Shown here: positions 62,171-64,000 of the stretch, piece by piece
Layout: the number at the start of each line of letters is the position of its first letter
Position numbering within the stretch: the stretch's first letter is position 1
Translations under genes and position numbers: made by a program
NCBI GenBank assembly: GCA_038728585.1
Contig: JAVYTR010000003.1
Location: 124,001 to 188,000 of the forward strand
DNA length: 64,000 nt
Reading direction: 5' to 3'
Origin: Conexivisphaerales archaeon
GTDB lineage: Archaea > Thermoproteota > Nitrososphaeria > Conexivisphaerales > DTJL01
The notes under the pieces: generated by a model
Databases searched by the model: none
Seen by the model: the letters and a program-made list of their open reading frames with translations, nothing else
Told to the model about the DNA's origin: nothing

Positions 62171-63724
62171 GTGCTGCTGATGAGGGATGGATGCGAACCT
62201 CTTATTAAAGGGCTGATTCCGTGCAGAGAGACAGAATTGCATCTCGATGGCAAATCTCTTAACCTGGAAAACATTTCTCTTTACCTTTTGTCCGATGAAG
62301 AGGTGCTACTCTCTTCAGATTCACTTGAAAGAGTTAGAAGTTTCAGGAAAAGGCTGGAGGAGAGACTGAGCAGAGGGGAGCAAGTATACGGCTCGACGAC
62401 CGGGTTCGGGGTGCTCTCCAGGAAGAAAATTGAAGACCTCGAAATGGTTGAGCTGCAGAAGAACCTGGTAAGAAGTCATGCGGTAGGAGCGGGAATACCT
62501 ATGCCTGACGATGTTGTTAGAGTAGCTATGCTCGTGAAGCTAAATTCCCTTCTGAGAGGAAACAGCTGCGTGAGGCCGGAGGTTGTGGAAATCATGGCTC
62601 AAATGATGAATAAGCATATCATTCCTGTGATACCCAGCTACGGGTCGCTCGGGGCAAGCGGAGACTTGGCTCCCTCAGCATACCTAGCAATGGCGATGAT
62701 CGGAGAAGGGGAGGCAAAGTATGGTGGCAGAATTCTGCCATCAGGAAGAGCGCTCGAAGAAGCGGGTTTAAAGCCATTGGTTCTTCAGCCTAAAGAAGGA
62801 TTATCTCTCCTCAACGGTACATGCTTTACAACTGCATTTGCAGTTATCGCATCGATAGAATTGAAGCATATCCTCAGCTGGGCGAATTGCTGCACGGCTC
62901 TGGCTTCAGAGGTTATGCATGCTTGCAAACAATCGTTCGATGCCAGGTTGATGGACATGAGAGGTTTAGCAGGGCAGAAAGAAGTGGCAGCATCTCTCAT
63001 GAAGCTACTTGAAGGAACCAAAAGACTCAGGGACGACCCTATACCGCAGGACCCTTACTCAATAAGATGCGTACCCCAGGTGCATGGGGCAGTAGTTGAG
63101 TCTTTACGTTTTGCAGCGGGAATCGTTGAATCTGAGCTGAATTCTGTGACAGATAACCCTGTAATGAGCGAAGACGGGGCTATTCTGCACGGAGGCAATT
63201 TTCATGCACAGCCTGTGGCGATGGTGCTGGATGTGCTTTCAATCTCATCAACGTATATTTCACAGCTGTCACTTGCCAGAATTCACAAACTGATGGAAAA
63301 GAGCATAGCTGAAAAGAGGGACTTTTTAGCTAAAAGGCCAGGCCTCGAATCCGGTCTCATGCTGACAGAGTACCTTGCAGTGGCTCTCAACAACGCAAAC
63401 TCTGTGCTGCTGCACCCAGCCTCATCATATCCAGCAGACGTATCTGCTGGGGTAGAAGACCATGCCAGCCATGGAGTCAACGCAGGATTGAAGGCTCTTG
63501 AGATACTCAGCAACGTCTCGAGAGTTCTGGCGGTAGAGTTGATTTCGCTCTCCAATTTCTTGGATGGAGATGAGGAAGGCCTTGCAGATAATTCTAAACT
63601 AGTTTTGAGGTTTGTAAGGAATTTGAGCCCGCCGTTGAAAGGGGATAGAAGCCTGGGAAGCGAAATAGAGGGACTCGCTTTAGCAATTAGGAAGAAAATG
63701 CCTCCAGCTAGGGGTATATTCTGA
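62171..63724 (+). CDS. hutH: Histidine ammonia-lyase
   Basis: 517 aa, deaminates histidine to urocanate. The MIO cofactor triad is Ala162-Ser163-Gly164 in GSLGASGDLAPSAYLAMA. Other signatures: YGSTTGFGVL near the N-terminus with the catalytic Tyr, QDPYSIRCVPQVHGAV and TDNPVMSEDG. Full-length. GTG start at 62171 (ATG at 62180 possible). The gene is divergent from hutG and overlaps hutI by 17 nt at its 3' end. Confidence 0.97.
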   Translation: MLLMRDGCEPLIKGLIPCRETELHLDGKSLNLENISLYLLSDEEVLLSSDSLERVRSFRKRLEERLSRGEQVYGSTTGFGVLSRKKIEDLEMVELQKNLVRSHAVGAGIPMPDDVVRVAMLVKLNSLLRGNSCVRPEVVEIMAQMMNKHIIPVIPSYGSLGASGDLAPSAYLAMAMIGEGEAKYGGRILPSGRALEEAGLKPLVLQPKEGLSLLNGTCFTTAFAVIASIELKHILSWANCCTALASEVMHACKQSFDARLMDMRGLAGQKEVAASLMKLLEGTKRLRDDPIPQDPYSIRCVPQVHGAVVESLRFAAGIVESELNSVTDNPVMSEDGAILHGGNFHAQPVAMVLDVLSISSTYISQLSLARIHKLMEKSIAEKRDFLAKRPGLESGLMLTEYLAVALNNANSVLLHPASSYPADVSAGVEDHASHGVNAGLKALEILSNVSRVLAVELISLSNFLDGDEEGLADNSKLVLRFVRNLSPPLKGDRSLGSEIEGLALAIRKKMPPARGIF

Positions 63725-64000
63725 TTCCTCTTTTGTAGACAGAGCGCACATAGCTTCCCCCTATCCTGTACGGAAGGAACCTGTAACTGGGCATCTCGTA
63801 CATTGCAAAATCTGCCAGGTTGCCCTCCTTTATGGCTCCCCTGTCGTTCAGCGAAAGAGCCCTTGCTGCTCCAGTTGTGAAACCAGCGAGAGCCTCAGCC
63901 GGGGTCATGCCCAGCTCGACGCAGGCAAAGGCCATCACCAGCTGGGGAGATTCTACCCAAGAATTGGGACAGAGGTCAGTACCCAAGGCAAATGTGCAAC
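63708..64000 (-). CDS. hutI: Imidazolonepropionase, C-terminal part, 5' end outside window
   Basis: Third step of histidine degradation. Only about the last 97 residues are present, in a frame that is still open at the window edge. FALGTDLCPNSWVESPQLVM carries the conserved GTD, whose Asp is the final metal ligand and catalytic base; VELGMTPAEALAGFTTGAA and GAIKEGNLADFAMYE are family-typical C-terminal blocks. Tail-to-tail 17-nt overlap with hutH. Confidence 0.92.
   Translation of the reverse strand, partial: CTFALGTDLCPNSWVESPQLVMAFACVELGMTPAEALAGFTTGAARALSLNDRGAIKEGNLADFAMYEMPSYRFLPYRIGGSYVRSVYKRGIRIYP

Noticed and set aside
1-64000. CRISPR array or long direct repeats
   Set aside because: No regularly spaced repeats of 24-37 nt were seen on reading the window.
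1-64000. rRNA or tRNA genes
   Set aside because: No conserved rRNA blocks and no complete tRNA cloverleaf were seen; a covariance-model search would be decisive.

Overview
The window is a gene-dense archaeal chromosome segment. Archaeal markers are a group II chaperonin (thermosome), TrmB- and DtxR-type regulators, a zinc-type ferredoxin, a tetraether-lipid-synthase-like radical SAM enzyme, type-4 uracil-DNA glycosylase, and TATA boxes about 25-30 nt upstream of many start codons, which implies mostly leaderless mRNAs, often with TTG starts. Two multi-zinc-ribbon proteins resemble the TackOD1 output domain known from Thaumarchaeota and relatives. With the heme-copper oxidase and the mid-range GC, this suggests an aerobic, probably thermophilic or acidophilic TACK archaeon (deep thaumarchaeal or Marsarchaeota-like). 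The phylum assignment is an inference.

Layout. 1-13 kb: aconitase 3' end, ferredoxin, DUF255 protein, two winged-helix regulators, a Tes-centred operon, tatA/tatC, nicotinamidase and an MFS transporter. 13-15 kb: an IS607-type element with an intact TnpB frame and a wrecked serine recombinase. 15-25 kb: UDG/JAMM pair, thermosome, thioredoxin, amino-acid permease plus USP, HtpX, a glycosyltransferase and a PP-loop tRNA enzyme. 25-33 kb: pyruvate phosphate dikinase, heme O synthase, a cupredoxin, and a metal-homeostasis locus (ZIP-like protein, DtxR-family regulator with a recognisable operator, and a coupled NicO-like permease). 33-43 kb: V4R sensor, solitary molybdo-hydroxylase large subunit, zinc-ribbon proteins, an ABC-2 exporter, SpoIIM-like protein and the first TackOD1-like protein. 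43-52 kb: an SRPBCC / MacB-type ABC / GT-C cassette, acyl-CoA ligase, HtrA protease and the second TackOD1-like protein. 52-59 kb: a respiration block (YHS protein, single-chain subunit I+II oxidase, small membrane subunit, two coupled but frameshifted membrane genes, CtaG/DUF1404-like protein). 59-64 kb: MFS, amidohydrolase and a histidine-degradation cluster (hutG, hutH, partial hutI).

How parts fit together. Heme O synthase, the CuA-like cupredoxin, the YHS protein, the fused oxidase and the CtaG-like protein together suggest a copper-dependent terminal oxidase. Histidine catabolism, amino-acid permease, aconitase and PPDK suggest growth on amino acids or peptides with gluconeogenesis. Several small genes (48-aa protein, 56-aa zinc ribbon, 47-aa YHS protein), the tnpA pseudogene and the frameshifted pair at 56.2-56.7 kb were found by reading the bases directly.
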